Positions 23,053 through 35,864 are shown, counted from the first letter of the stretch. The stretch: DNA of 64,000 nt from Solen grandis (GCA_021229015.1 CM037788.1:52519714-52583713), one strand, 5' to 3'. Program-made: numbers and translations. The notes: generated from the letters alone by a model not told the origin.

Positions 23053-24261
23053 AGAGTATATGTTTAGTATAGTATATATACATTTATATAATGTGGGATG
23101 ATAAATCACACAAAACATTCTTAAGATGTCAATAAAATTACTAATATATCTAGTATTAGTGCCCACGAGATTAACACAGAAATCTGTGTATTGGTACTGA
23201 AGTGTCCATCAATCAAAACACAAAAAAATGTAATAATTTGAAATCGCATACTTCTTTTAAAAATACATAATCTATCATTTTTTTTTCTTATGTCAACATG
23301 TACTTGGCTTTCTCACATTTCTGACAAATGCACTACGTAAAAATAAACCTTGTATTCGATTGTTGTCTGGCAAAAATGAAAGGTAAGAATTTGCGAAAGA
23401 ATATGATACGTGTCAAAATCGTTTGAATAAGTTAAGGCAAAGTTAACATGGGACGCACCTGTTACAGACGCCATTTTGAAATAGATTATAGATGTCTCAC
23501 AAGACGATTGGGAAGACTCGTACCTTTACGCCAGCCTTTCCAAATGGCAAAAATAATGTTAAAATTGATTAAAATAAAATATACGTTCATTACTTTTTGT
23601 TACAAATATTTATTACAGTCGTAAATATCACATTCGACACAAGCTTAATGCGTATAGTGTTGTAGTGTACATAGAGTCTTATCATAATTTACATGCTTCC
23701 TGATGAATTATTGCATTTTTATGATCCTACCGGGAATTATTCTTCTGACACGGGATGTATGAAAGCTGTATACTTAAAGATTAACTGTTTATAATCTGAA
23801 ATGAAATCAGTTCAAATATTATGTATTCTGCACCTCTGGTAATGAAACAAATGTTTTACATGGTTTAACATATTTGATGAACGCTGGAATAACTTAATTT
23901 TAATTGATCAAACTCAAAAACTTATACATACTCTTTTATATATACTCAGTAGAAAGGTCTGTGAAAATTTTGATTTCGGCTTTTTTTATATCTCAATAAA
24001 GGATCCAAGTCTTGATGTTTGGAATAGAAATGATCTTTAAGAGGCATTGGGTAACAAACTATTGATTTTAAAATGCTAGATCAAACAAGAGATCAGTATT
24101 ATTATCTCTAGTTAAACTACGTAAAAAACGTGCGTTCCACAATGGTTGGCATTTGAACATAGCTTAAACGTATTCTTATTTTTTTATGATTTGTTACAAG
24201 TTAAATATTTTCGTTGAGTATTCTTAGAAGGAAACAATGGTAAATGAATGCAATACAGAAC
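23053..24261. other. Non-coding stretch, no recognised element
   Basis: AT-rich, unique-looking; short phrase ATTATCTCTAGTTAAACTACG occurs at 24101 and again at 24331 as a small direct repeat. Nothing else was seen. Confidence 0.5.
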
Positions 24262-24396
24262 CACCTAGGACTGCAGAATTGCCAATTTCATTGGACTCTT
24301 GATTACAAAACAAAAAAAGTGTTTTTTTTATTATCTCTAGTTAAACTACGTAAAAAAAAAGTGGTTTTTTTTGTGTTTTTTTTTTGGGGGGGGGGG

Positions 24397-24451
<55 letters not shown>

Positions 24452-24496
24452 CAAGATTAAAATAAAATTGACAATTCTGTGGTTCTAGTGCCAGTG
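24262..24496. mobile_element. MITE family C, expanded copy
   Basis: The left arm (CACCTAGGACTGCAGAATTG, 24262-) is the inverse of the right arm (GACAATTCTGTGGTTC...CCAGTG, 24471-24496), and both match the ends of the copy at 22820. The interior has been filled by T and G runs and a (TTG)n tract. Confidence 0.6.
24397..24451. repeat. (TTG)n microsatellite
   Basis: About 18 uninterrupted units preceded by T and G runs, inside the MITE above. A 73-codon frame across it is an artefact. Confidence 0.95.
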
Positions 24497-24933
24497 TACA
24501 GACTTGAAATTAATTTATGTTAATTTATTAATGATTGTGAATACTTCGTAAAATAGGGATTCTGGAATTTGTTCCTACCGTAATTTAAGAATTATTTGGC
24601 GCTAAGTATTGTTGGTGGAACTGGAGCCAGATACACTAGAATAAAGAGGCTCGATAATGGGCTAAACATAACGCGATCTGCCCCTTTATCGAATTGGATT
24701 TAGACAGAAAGTTGTTGTTGAGACTGTTATACAACTGTATAATATAAATGTTATAGATACACACGTATGTTTGTTTTGATTTTGTTGTTGCTGCTGCTGT
24801 TGCTGATAATGATATTTTTTCCTTGGTTAGCTGTATTTTTATATGAAATATTATTTTTCATAATAAAAAATAATAATGAAATAATTGCAATAAAACAAAT
24901 TGATGATCTTAATCATAATTTTGTTGTTGGTGG

Positions 24934-24956
24934 TGATGATGATGATGATGATGATG
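24934..24956. repeat. (GAT)n microsatellite
   Basis: Seven to eight GAT units, close to short TTG runs. Confidence 0.9.
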
Positions 24957-25677
24957 GCAGAGACAAGAAAGCGGGGACATGAATAAATTGACAAATAACT
25001 GAAAAAGTATTGCTGACTAGAATGACTGTCTTAAATTCTTAACTAACAATGTCTATTGCACTTAGCATGCGTCCCATGTTCCCGTAGCGGGGGATTTACA
25101 TGGACTTGCCAGATCCCGGCATTTAACCTAATGCGATATGCGTGTTTTTGTAGACAACGTACAACAAAAGTTAGGCCTGCCTGATTGAAATGGTCCCATT
25201 AGAGGGGCGGCGGACACATTATCGCCCAACAAATGCATACGTCCATCTGCCTGCTGCGGACATTTTACACGCGTTATGGATGTTTTCTGTTCGCGGCCGC
25301 TACGCGATGTGATTTAAGATGGACACTGGCCTATAAATAAACGGGGAGACAAGTTTGACATACAAAAAAGACAACATAGATGCCTTAACAACAATTGACA
25401 GTTAAAACAGGCGTTCTGTTAATCGAATGTTTTAATCTTTAATATTTTTTTTTTGTTTGATTTTGTTTTGTTTATGTAAACATGCAAATAGATATATGAA
25501 TGCAAGTTTATGTCATTTAAATAATTGAAACATACTGTGTGTCGTTCATAGGGCTGGCAAATCACGCGTGGGAGACAAACCGATATAGCATAAAATGATA
25601 TCGTAACGCTTTTAGTTCATTACGCACATATCATGTTAATAGTAATATCTATCTGTATACAGAAGAAAATATAAATA
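24957..25677. other. Non-coding stretch with a CpG-rich patch
   Basis: 25060-25330 is GC- and CpG-richer than its neighbours (for example GTTCGCGGCCGCTACGCG). No exon could be defined in it. The rest is AT-rich. Confidence 0.4.
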
Positions 25678-25976
25678 TACAGTCAAACCTGCCTAAAGCA
25701 GTCAGTCAAGGGTACAAAAGAAAGTGACCGCTTAACAAGAGGTAACCGCTAAATGAAGGTTAAATATATATCAAAATGCTATAATTTTGTAATATTAAAT
25801 TTGACCGCTAATTGCAGGTTGATCGCTTATTACAAGTTGACCGGTTAATACAGGTGGTCGCTAATTGTAGATTGATCGCTTAATACAAGTTGACCGCTTA
25901 ATACAAATTACAGGTTGATCGCTTAATACAAGTTGACGTTTAATACAGGTGGCCGCTAATTGCAGGTTCAACTGTA
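25678..25976. mobile_element. Tc1/mariner-like MITE with tandem interior
   Basis: TA followed by CAGTCAAACCTG at the left and CAGGTTCAACTG followed by TA at the right (10 of 12 end bases inverted). The right part is made of degenerate units of about 19 bp, GACCGCTTAATACAAGTT. TA borders fit Tc1/mariner-type elements; this is inferred. Confidence 0.65.
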
Positions 25977-26547
25977 CCTACATACATACCTTTACATAAC
26001 ATGCATACATATATCTAGAATATAGTAAAATTCAGCGGGTAGACAAGACATGGAAAAGAAATGAATAAAGCATTTTTTAACAAATTAAATCGACATTCAC
26101 TGAATCAATATTTATTTATAACGACACCATTGTTTTGTTTCAATTTACATTAGGTTTGTTTAGGGCCAAGAGATTGCGTTTCATCGTGATGTCAAGATAT
26201 GTCGACATTTAATTGCATGATGAAGACGATAATGCATGTCAGCAGTGCCTGACCTGGAATGTTTTCTTTTTGATGATTACGGAGTGCGGATCTCAAAGGA
26301 GTTGAGGGTATTGATATTTCATTCAACTGTCACAGTTTTATTGTCGATGAAATTTTGGTTGACAGCTCCTGTTTCGTCAGCTGTCAGTACTAAACGATTA
26401 CAAACGATACCCGGCGGGTATCGATAATATCGATATCATATCTGGCAACGATGTATCGATATTGGTAAGTATTCTAAATGACAAAGCAAAGTGATAAATG
26501 TTTCTTTGCATTATTTTAACGTATAACCGACATTTTTTCTTTCGTTT
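25977..26547. other. Non-coding stretch with TATCGATA palindromes
   Basis: 26419-26466 holds ATCGATAATATCGATATC and later GTATCGATATTGG, short self-complementary phrases. A 63-codon frame overlapping it (26236-26427) is not convincing. Confidence 0.4.
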
Positions 26548-26690
26548 TCTTTGAAAATTGTCTACGTGAGACAGGTATATTGACCTCACACCGTGGAAAC
26601 GAGACCTACGACCACACCCAGTCTCATTAATCGGGGCCAACCAGTCCTAGAACAATGCATTGAGAGCTAATTGCAGGGAATGTATACCAA
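26548..26690 (-). mobile_element. SINE family 2 fragment
   Basis: GTCTACGTGAGACAGG, ACCACACCCAGTCTCATTAA and GGGGCCAACCAGTCCTAGAA match the reverse-written family 2 body. The tail and head are diverged. Confidence 0.6.
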
Positions 26691-26727
26691 CATCATTTAA
26701 AATGACTTTTGTAGTCATATTTTCCTG

Positions 26728-26866
26728 ACAACAGGCCAAACAGTTATGAAACTATCTTTATATGCTGAGAACCGAACATATACCAATATAATTCTAAACC
26801 ACTGGCTGGTTGTCGAACCCAAACGCTAGCAATTACGAGTAGTGCTCCTTGAGCAACCAGAACCGG
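26728..26866 (-). mobile_element. SINE family 2 head fragment
   Basis: GCCAAACAGTTATGAAACTA and TTATATGCTGAGAACC match family 2. Further right GTTGTCGAACCCAAACG gives a B-box-like motif on the minus strand (CGTTTGGGTTCGACAAC). Confidence 0.5.
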
Positions 26867-29800
26867 TAATGATCGATAAAATAAACATGTAAAGACATAA
26901 TGGTTTTACACATATTTTCATACATTTATATGCATACAATATATATCCTTTATACAAAAGCAAATATGATTAAGTATATATACATTTTTCAGGGTATAAA
27001 ATCTTATCTTAAGCATATATTGTAGTCAAAATAAGGAAACGCTGATTAGAGAGTCATGAAAACTTGTTTTACTTGCAAACAAATATTTTTTTTCCATAAT
27101 AAATCAGTAAATGTTGTACCCCCGTCTGTAACCTGTCAAATTATATACAGAACACATTACCGATGACGTAGAGGCCTGTCATTAAGGGTACATTACTAAT
27201 ACATGTCAGTGACCCTCATCATACACGAGGCCTGACGGCTTTAGCGCGTGGCACGCCTTACTCAACTGCCCATTCCTGTCAATTAAAACTACAACATAAT
27301 TTTTGCTTCACTGGAATAAATGTGAAGATTCTTGATATAGAACAGACTTGGTCATAAGAAAAAAACAACCAAATTTATGAGAGTCCAATGTGTCAACACT
27401 GGGCAAGCTAGTGACGTCACAGTCTCTATTTATAGATTGTACGGATTCAACACGTACAATAATGTATATCTGCCTCTATGTTCGTCCGCCAGTCCTAGTT
27501 ATGTGCTGAATTGTTCATGGTTAAATCGTTATTCCTTGATATGAAAGTCCAAGCTTGACAAAACGACGCTTATAACAAAAAAAGGATGCCAAGACCTTGA
27601 CCCAATGACATTCGCTCAAGGTCACAGGCAAGGTAAATCCTCAGTTTTATCCAAAATAAAAGAATGACATAAAAATCAAAGATTGCTGGCAGCCAAACAG
27701 TGTGTAATAATTATCATACAAGATCCTTTGCAAAATTTAAGCTCTTTTCCTTGTTTCGTTTTCATTTTATGTTTAGAATACATTTTGAGCTAAACTCAGT
27801 ATGTGATATCATTCCAGTAGAAAAAAAAATCCAATTTTTTTTTTTTTTTTTCGTCCGTTAATATTTCTGTACATACATCCAAGTACATCCAAGTCTAGGT
27901 TAATGTAAGTCTGTATGTATCATTTCATATGCTTTCTATGCCTTGAATTACTTTGTAACTGATTAGTTTGTTTGATTATTTATAATGTCTTTTGATTCGT
28001 GTGAATCATGCGCAGGTGTTGAACAGTCTCTATATAATATACTACTCATATTCTTATCAAATTCATATATATTCTGGTTATATTTAATATTTGTGTAACA
28101 CAGATTCGCATATAATGATAAATTTAATAATCAAAATCTGTAAAACCGTTTTACTAATGGGTCATTTGATTTTGACACCTCGCCCTATTAAAAAATCAAA
28201 GAATTTAACGTGAGTATGTCAAATCACCATTAAAATCTTTGTTCACGGGTTTAGGGATTATATTTGTATTGATCTCCCGAAGAAGAAAATACTTATCAAA
28301 TACATAGACTTAGTTATTCTTGAGAATAATTACCAGCCTTTCCTTAATTAGATACGTAACATTAATGTAGTTTGTTACTACATGCATATATGTCGCAAAA
28401 TATTAAGTGAACTAAAATGATTTTTGACCTCTCTATGACTCCAATGCAATAATTGATATGCTTGTCAGCTCAACCGGGTATGTATTGCGGGTATCTCCTA
28501 GTATTGTTCTAACATCGAAGTCACCGCATCAATGTGAAGAGACAATATAAAGGTCAGTAACCGAGAATTCCGGGTGATTAACGCGCGTTGTCCGAGATAT
28601 TGTGTTTCTTTAATGGCGGAAATTAATACGCATATACTGGAGAGGTGAGCCGGGTAAGACGTCGTATTTGATTCAACACGTGAGTATGAAACAGCGATCA
28701 AAGATATAAGTTAATTGTTTGACAAACTGTAAAAAATTAATGAGTTTTTTGCTTCTTATGATGTCAGCAATTTTACCAGAGTTCATTTATTTAGCGAATT
28801 AGATAATGTAATGAATACACTGTTGCACCCCGGTAACAAGTTTGTTTATAACAGTATCTGAAATAAAAGCGTGATAAACTACCTTATTTACCCCACATCT
28901 GGTTCGATAACTCAAAAAGACGTATTCAATCCTGAATTTTCTATACCTTTATATGTTTCACTCAGTGTGAATGTTTGTTGATAAATCAATTTTAGCATTC
29001 CTGTTAAGCTAGTAAGTAAAAATGAACACATGTATGATTAATTGAGATAGTTTTCTTCATCAAAATTGACAAGTCTTCACCAAAATGTGTAATTACTGAG
29101 ATTGGAATCTAACTTTTCTTCGTGTTTGTTATCTCTTTTTGATTCATTCGGCAGTACTCGATTCGGCAGTACTCGACCGTTTTCTTAAAAGCCATGTATT
29201 TTACGAGTGAAATGTCTTTTAAATCTAGATTGTATCATTTTTCATTCTAATTTTGAAAATGTTCGATAATATATAATCTTATTAAATTTATGCTCATGTT
29301 TAATGTATACAGGCAAAAATAAATTATATGTTCATTCACCAAAATACCTGTTTTATTTAGACTGCATGCTTCAAATCATAACACAATTATCAACAAATTA
29401 ATAGTGATAATATTTAAACAGAGTTGAGATGAAAGATACAACATGAAACTTAACAACTCTAATATATAAAAAGTTCTTTCTAAAGTTAGAGGAAAGTCTC
29501 CAGCAACGAATTCGCGAAAACTAATGACATATGTATGACTGTCACCGTATGTTCCGAGATTTGCGATAGTTCACCCAAGTGTCGAATGTCGCTAAATTTA
29601 TGAATTCTTTTCAATCTAGCGTATAAATCAGCTGACAAATTTAGTTAAGATATAATGCGAATGAGGTTAAATTTTCCGAAATTGGTAGCTTCTTACATCA
29701 ATGAAACAAGATACCTATAAAAGTGTAAAATATCTTCTTAATAAGAAGACGATTTCTTTGGATTTAGACGTAATTTATGGGACATAATCCATTGTCTGGT

Positions 29801-30184
29801 CTGGCGGTCACTGGATACCCAGTTTGACAGAGTCAGACTGGCCGGTGAGGGGCGTCTATGAAAAGTGAGATAAACGTAGTCCTACAACCCTCCCGAATAA
29901 TTTACGAGTTGATTGAAAAGGGATATAGAAGTGATTTAATGGAGAAAGAATTAGTGCAGTCTTCAGTTGAAACGGTGTCTTGTTATTTAGTCATATCCGT
30001 TACATGCATACATTATGACGGAAGTTGAACTTTACTTCTGTTTTCTTATCATTGTGATAATCGGATTATCGTATTGCTAATAAATATTCTGTGTCATATA
30101 TACATAATAGTTACATCATATATCAAGTTTGAAGGCTGTTATAAAATACCTTTCATATTTTGAGTCATTTTTACCATTTTGTGT
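26867..30184. other. Long non-coding stretch
   Basis: Mostly AT-rich and unique. It includes a perfect CRE palindrome TGACGTCA (27412-27419) and, six bases later, a perfect MEF2-type site CTATTTATAG (27426-27435), plus a T run near 27835. No exon, RNA or mobile element was recognised. Confidence 0.45.
27412..27435. promoter_or_regulatory. CRE plus MEF2-like motif pair
   Basis: TGACGTCA and CTATTTATAG both match full consensus (CREB/ATF; MEF2, YTAWWWWTAR), spaced by six bases. Motif matches alone do not prove function. Confidence 0.3.
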
Positions 30185-30470
30185 GGAGTGTTCGCAGTGC
30201 GAAAAAATGAAACACCACAAATATTTCGCCTCTAGGGCGAAATTTCGCCACGAAATTCCTGCTTTTCGTCTGGTCCCTGCACAATGAAATACGGATAATC
30301 AATATTACGCTTGACGGGGCAAATTCTCGCCACGAAGTTTTGAATTTTCGTCTGGCTCTCCACTAAGCGAAGTGTTAAAAATCATAATCGTGTCGCCAGA
30401 TGATAATTCGAAACTTTGTAGCGGGTTTTCATTCGCCAAATAAAATATCGGCTGACCAGGTTTTACTTTT
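30185..30470. repeat. TTCGCC/CGTCTGG direct and inverted repeat cluster
   Basis: TCGCCACGAAATTCCTG with TTTTCGTCTGG recurs as TCGCCACGAAGTTTTG with TTTTCGTCTGG about 90 bp on. A third, inverted version (CGCCAGATGATAATTCG) follows. It looks like the interior of a small mobile element whose ends were not found. Confidence 0.4.
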
Positions 30471-30555
30471 AACCCAGCCAACACACCAATTGCAGTCCCA
30501 TATAATTACGATATACACTTAATATGTTGGTTAGTTTTCAATTCGATTTTTATAC

Positions 30556-30590
30556 ATGGGACCGTAGTGGCCCCAGATCGCTCACCTGAG
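30556..30590 (-). mobile_element. Terminal relic of an E2-type element
   Basis: GGCCCCAGATCGCTCACCTG is the reverse of E2's 3' end (CAGGTGAGCGATTTAGGGCC). Only the terminal bases survive. Confidence 0.6.
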
Positions 30591-31269
30591 TACCATCATT
30601 GCTAAACTATATATTACTAGGCCACATGCCAAAAACCAAATGCCTTATTCAAGGCCAAGCAATTGTCAAACACGAATTAAATATCCAAAATGGAAACGGA
30701 AACTTTCAAAAGATATAAGACGATTCAGAAAACATCAATGCCTCGGATATATACAGTAGGTATTTAGTTAAGAAATATTGAAAGACCCATGTTTTATTTA
30801 CTCCTGCATTTTTTTCGTAGTATGATTATAGGAGAAAGTTGACGCTGATTTATCAATCACAAAACTTGAGAACCGTGCTACAGTTCCTCTGAAAATAAAA
30901 TATAAATTTGCAAAAATTGATTTTTATACAAGTAGTAGCTAAATCAATATTGGCATGAAATACCTGCCTGGTATAGCAAAATGAATTGTTTTTTGTTGTT
31001 GTTGTTTTTTTTTTTTTTAGTGTGTGAGGTTACTTTATTATTTTTTCAATAGCATACAACCACATATATTTTCCAAATCTTTTTTCTTGTTCTTCATATT
31101 GTTACAAAGTTACAAACTATTAAAGTCGTCTCCATGGTATATACAGGTACATGAGATACAAACATTGCTTAGCGTTGTTCGTACTCCTTGTTTAATATAC
31201 TCTATATTTGTTTTCAGTCAAATTTATTTTAATACTAATTTTTCGTGGGTCGACTTGGATCGATTTGTT
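30591..31269. other. Non-coding stretch, no recognised element
   Basis: AT-rich with a T run at 31006-31018. A 140-codon plus frame starting at 31024 crosses from here into the tRNA-like repeat and is not credible as a gene. Confidence 0.5.
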
Positions 31270-31415
31270 CTACAATTTAAACTTATCCCTCTCGAAGGAC
31301 CCAGGGTTGAGCAGTACGCTGTGCCTCGGAATGAAAATTTCCTGCCCCGGAAGGGGTTTGAACTCATAACCCTCGGAATAGCAGTCATGTACACTATCAA
31401 TGGATCATGGCACCC
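31270..31415 (-). mobile_element. Possible tRNA-headed repeat
   Basis: On the minus strand 31410-31340 reads like a tRNA half, with GAGTTCAAACCCC as a B-box-like motif, followed by CGAGGCACAGCGTACTG. It is seen once only, so the call rests on the motif. Confidence 0.3.
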
Positions 31416-32210
31416 CTTTTATTCACTACATATGATAAACAGATAAAAATTCGAACATCAAAGTGAAATTACTTTTCACAACTAACATAACGAACTCGGT
31501 TTAAAAAAAATGTATATACTCGGCTTCATGATTTCTATTCGAATAATGTTTTATAAAACTTAGAAAAATGACATAATTAAAGTATATTATGATTTACTTT
31601 TTATTTTATCACTGGAATATCGAGTATTTATACATGATGTGTTTATAAAATCCTTGGGTATATATAAAGAGCTTTCACTTTATAAATAACCCTGCTGTTT
31701 TGAATTGTATTGCTGAGATTGCAAGACTCAATGAACAGCGTACATTGTATCAATATTTAAAACGTCCACATTTAATTGAATTAAACTCTGCCTGTAATTC
31801 AAAAAGAACTACATTTGTGAACTTCGGATAGGAACACAAATGTTTCTAAATACGACCAAGAAAGTCACGACATACCTGTGAAATTCTAGACTTCGCGTGG
31901 CGCGTTGTATATGTGTGGTTTATGTATGTTTTCAGACATGTTAAACAAATTTGCGGTACACTGGTTCCGCCCCTTCTGTCATATTCAGGACCATAAATTA
32001 ACTATTACGAGGTGGCTGCAGGATAATGCACTGTTACGCACCAAGCACTAAATTTTTGTTTCTTATACATTGTATAAGCACTCAAACACGATAACTGAGA
32101 GGCAGTGTGTATCGCATATGTCCATATAAAATTATTACCTTTTTGATATGATATATAATTTTGCGTGTGTATTTATATCAATAACAGCTTGAACATCTGG
32201 CAGTCTCTTG
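31416..32210. other. Non-coding stretch, no recognised element
   Basis: AT-rich, unique-looking. Nothing could be supported. Confidence 0.5.
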
Positions 32211-32430
32211 TTCCTGTGGCCGAGTGGTTAGAGCGGCCACCCAATTACCGGGAAGTCGTGGGTACGATGCTCGGTTTCAATTCTCCAAAATCGTTAGACT
32301 GGTATCGGTGTATCCTTTATGATCGGCTGAAAAGATAGTTCCAGAAAGGGTTTGGTAGGTTTCAGTATAATAAGACTGGTTGTGGTTTCGAACCCACGAC
32401 CTCTTGGTAACGTGGACATTATGAATTTAG
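32211..32430 (+). mobile_element. tRNA-headed repeat with a second inverted B-box motif
   Basis: A-box-like TGGCCGAGTGGTTAGAG (32217-) and B-box-like GGGTACGATGC (32260-) open the element. About 110 bp on, GTTTCGAACCCACGACC is a B-box-like motif on the other strand. Two tRNA-like modules facing each other suggest a composite or two nested SINE remnants. Confidence 0.4.
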
Positions 32431-32668
32431 TCGTGAGTTCATATTGAGTGTCACAATTTCGGTCGTTTTAAGAAAAATATTTTCACAAACTGACCAATAT
32501 AAATTAGATCTTAGTCTATTTAAATCATGCTTTACGTCAGATATGTTTGTAAGCTCTATGATTTACATAAATCCATAATGTCTTGGGCATATTGTTTTTG
32601 TCACTTTAACATTGACCGTAACTTAACACCTATACAGGACATTCTAGGAACTTAAAATAGACGTAGAT

Positions 32669-32921
32669 TTGACTTGACTATTTGAGTTTACCGTCGCATC
32701 GACAGTATTTCAGTCATATAGCGACGTCCAGCTAATTACAGGTGGAAGAAGACCCCGAATGCACGGAGGCATCCGGTTAGAACCACCGACCTACCGCAAG
32801 CCAGCTGGAAGGCTTCCTCACATGAAAATCTGAATGACCCTGCTGGGATTCGAACCAACGCGGTGAGGGGCTGAGTGAGTGTTTAAGTCAGCGACTTTAC
32901 CCTCTCGGCCACGGAGGCCCC
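32669..32921 (-). mobile_element. SINE family 1, full length with target duplication
   Basis: Reverse-oriented copy. The head at the right has an A box (GGCCGAGAGGGTAAAG) and a B box (GGTTCGAATCCC). The tail at the left gives ACGGTAAACTCAAATAG. It is flanked by a 15-bp direct repeat AAAATANACGTAGAT (32654-32668 and 32922-32936, one mismatch), the signature of LINE-driven insertion. Confidence 0.88.
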
Positions 32922-32936
32922 AAAATATACGTAGAT

Positions 32937-34708
32937 GGTGACTAGTAGATGTGCTGTGATCAAGAACAATAATTTTACCTGGTCCCAATTTTAAATCATC
33001 TGACTTTATTTAATTTCATAACGAATAACCCATTTTGGTAATTGGTATACATACTCCACTAAAGAAATCCGATTCAATTGACATAAGTTATTTTGCATCT
33101 GCCCACCTTGGGTTGAGCCCAGAGGGGTCAGGCCCGGACGAGCGCTATGTATTTTACAAACACTATTATTTGTTTCCCACTCATCCTATTCCTCACCAAT
33201 ATAATAACCTATCATCTGATACACAATGTATAATTTCTTCTCAAAACAATCCTCCCCCTCCCACCACCCTCTATTTCAATACATTAACATATATTTAGAT
33301 AGCAGCACCTCTCCTTCTTATATATTTTGTTTCTACAACTCCAATTCTTTATCCATCTACCTTTTTCGCATTCCCTTGCTATACATACATTAGGACCTCC
33401 GTTAAAAGTATTTACAAAACATCCAGACAATTTGCATACGTTTAAATTTATAGCCCCCGACACCGATGTTTTCATTTAAAACTAGATACCCGTACCATGG
33501 AGTCTTTGTTATCCACTGTGTATAAAAACACCATTAACATGCAAATATTTGTCACCCAGAGCATGACTTCGCAATAATTACTTCCCTCCTGTATTGTTAC
33601 ACACCTGCTCCGATAACACTCGGCACAACCATGCACTTTTTTGCTCCTATAAATCCAGATTTTCGGATCGTGCATGAAAACTATTTGTGTCTATCTGTCT
33701 GTTATCGTTAAACGGATGCAGTTAGCACCACATAGAGGATGTTATCAACAATTAACACTTATTTGATGCCGATAGTATCTTCATCTTTGATTTGGCAAGT
33801 TGCTGCTGGGCGAAAGGTGAGGGAAAACTGTATACTTCTGGCCCTGCACGACATTTTTTGGGGGAGAAAGGCATGACCAGAACAGAACGGTGACCACTGG
33901 GTATGGTATACAAACTTCCGATGTAAGGATCATGTCTTAAGCTGATTAAAACCGAGGTTTAATTCAAATTGGAATGTTTTGATAGCTGCGGTTTAACGAA
34001 AGATTGTATACAAAACAGTTCTCAGACACTGAGCATAGATAATTGATTTAAAGCACGCTCAGTGGTCCATTTGAGAGAACGATACGAAGAAATTTGAGAA
34101 ATGAAAAATCGAACTAGGGTCTATATCTTTCGATTATCAGCCTTTCAATTCACCGTCTCAAATATAAATTTTAAAATTTATATTTTTAGAATATTAAGAA
34201 AATGATTGTCTAAATATTGCATTGAAACAAAACCTTCACAGTCGTATGAGTTTATGAACTCAGTTGCAAAGGTGAGTATACATTCCGGGTTGCATTACTC
34301 TCTGTTCCTGATTTTGACCTTTGACCTCAAAATCTGATTGATCATTCAAATAGTCTTCTTAAATACCACTTTTTTTTAAATTAAGAAATGACCATACAAT
34401 ACTCAACTGTTCATTACAAGCATTATAATATTCCGGTAAAAAATTAATACTTTTAAATAAAGGTAGATTTTAGTACTCCCCATTTTGCAGTTGTATATAC
34501 GGATCTCTTGCATAATTATGTGTGCGTGAGTTTTTTTTTTATATAAATGTATAAAAAGCTTAAATGGTAATCAAACATTGGGCTCGTTTTCTGCATCATT
34601 TAACTTTGGAAATTTTGGGGTAATGGTATATTGGGAACGATCCTCTAATGTTTTAAAACTTTACTCGTTCTTCAGTATAAACAGAGGTTTCCAGTATTTT
34701 TTCATGCG

Positions 34709-34752
<44 letters not shown>

Positions 34753-35307
34753 CTTGTTATTTGTTGGGTTTTTTTTTTTAATTCCAGAGAGATTATAATA
34801 GCTTTTTAACTTCTTTTTAACTTAAGAATGAGGTTATATAACAAAATAGGAAGGGTTCATTCCGATTTTTCCATTGTATTGCAAGAAGTGTTTTACTTTT
34901 AGGAACATAACAGAAGTAATGAATAGAATGAAAACAATCAAATGAGTAGCGGCCTCTAAACAGGGATTCCTGGATGGCATGAAATATAATATTTGTACAT
35001 CTAATACTTTGTAACAACATACCTCCAGCTTAAGATTTTATTCATTTGTTTTAAAAACAATTATGCATTATTATTTTGTATTATTTTGTTTTTTTGTTGT
35101 TGTTGTTTTGTTTTGTTTTTGTAATCAATTACATTACGTGATATAATTTGAAGAAATATGCTAAAAACAAACGTAAGGACAGGATCTTTTTTTTCAGACA
35201 GTGAAAACAATACTTTAAAGTGGGGAAAAAACGCCAAAAGGTTAAGTCAATGGTTTGAATCCTGCCACAATCTCTGATGTTTTTGTTTTTGTTTTGTTTC
35301 TGCAGCT

Positions 35308-35344
<37 letters not shown>

Positions 35345-35690
35345 GTGCTGTTGTTTTTAATACCTCTCATATTTGAAAGTAAACCAAGTCTTTTTTACGT
35401 AATTTCTTATTTGTTTAGAACATGTGATGAAGGTACTGCATGATAATTTCTGACCATGTATGATTTTCGTCGAAATGCTTTGTAAACTATACTTTATTGG
35501 ACAAGGCTTAAAACAGTTATAACCTTTCAGTCCAATCTTTTTGTCAAAATATATATTACTGTAACACTATTGTTGCTGTGGGTTTTTAGACTGCATGCGC
35601 ATGCAGGTTTTAGTACCATATTTTTTTTTACTGCTGTTGTTGTTTTTCAATTCAGTATGTGTATACATGTATATTAGAAATATAGTATGC
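32937..35690. other. Long non-coding stretch with T runs
   Basis: Long T tracts at about 34708-34752 and 35310-35343 and T/G-rich DNA at 35085-35120. Frames across them are Phe strings. No exon or known repeat was recognised. Confidence 0.5.
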
Positions 35691-35864
35691 TTAACCATTT
35701 ACCCCATGAATATGCATGTACTAGTTGATGAATAGATCAATATCTATTTATAGGATATATTTATTTGACGTGCAGCTGTGTAGAATCTGAGTAATTTCCT
35801 TCCAGGAGCAATCTGATCTAGGTCTGATCTGTTTGCCACATTGTCAAAATGAGGTAAAAGTTAA
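35691..35864 (+). mobile_element. Old piggyBac-like MITE (family B), both ends kept
   Basis: 174 bp, from TTAACCATTTACCCCATGAA to TCAAAATGAGGTAAAAGTTAA-like right end, with TTAA at both borders. The core includes TGTAGAATCTGAG and GATCTAGGTCTGATC. It keeps the family A layout with changed bases, so it is an older sister. Confidence 0.65.

Noticed and set aside
31024..31446. 140-codon open frame
   Set aside because: It joins AT-rich Phe/Leu codons to a tRNA-like repeat and has no domain or conserved feature.
34578..34781. Phe-rich frames over T runs (also 35255-35443, 24244-24465, 11406-11714)
   Set aside because: They are translations of homopolymer or trinucleotide runs.
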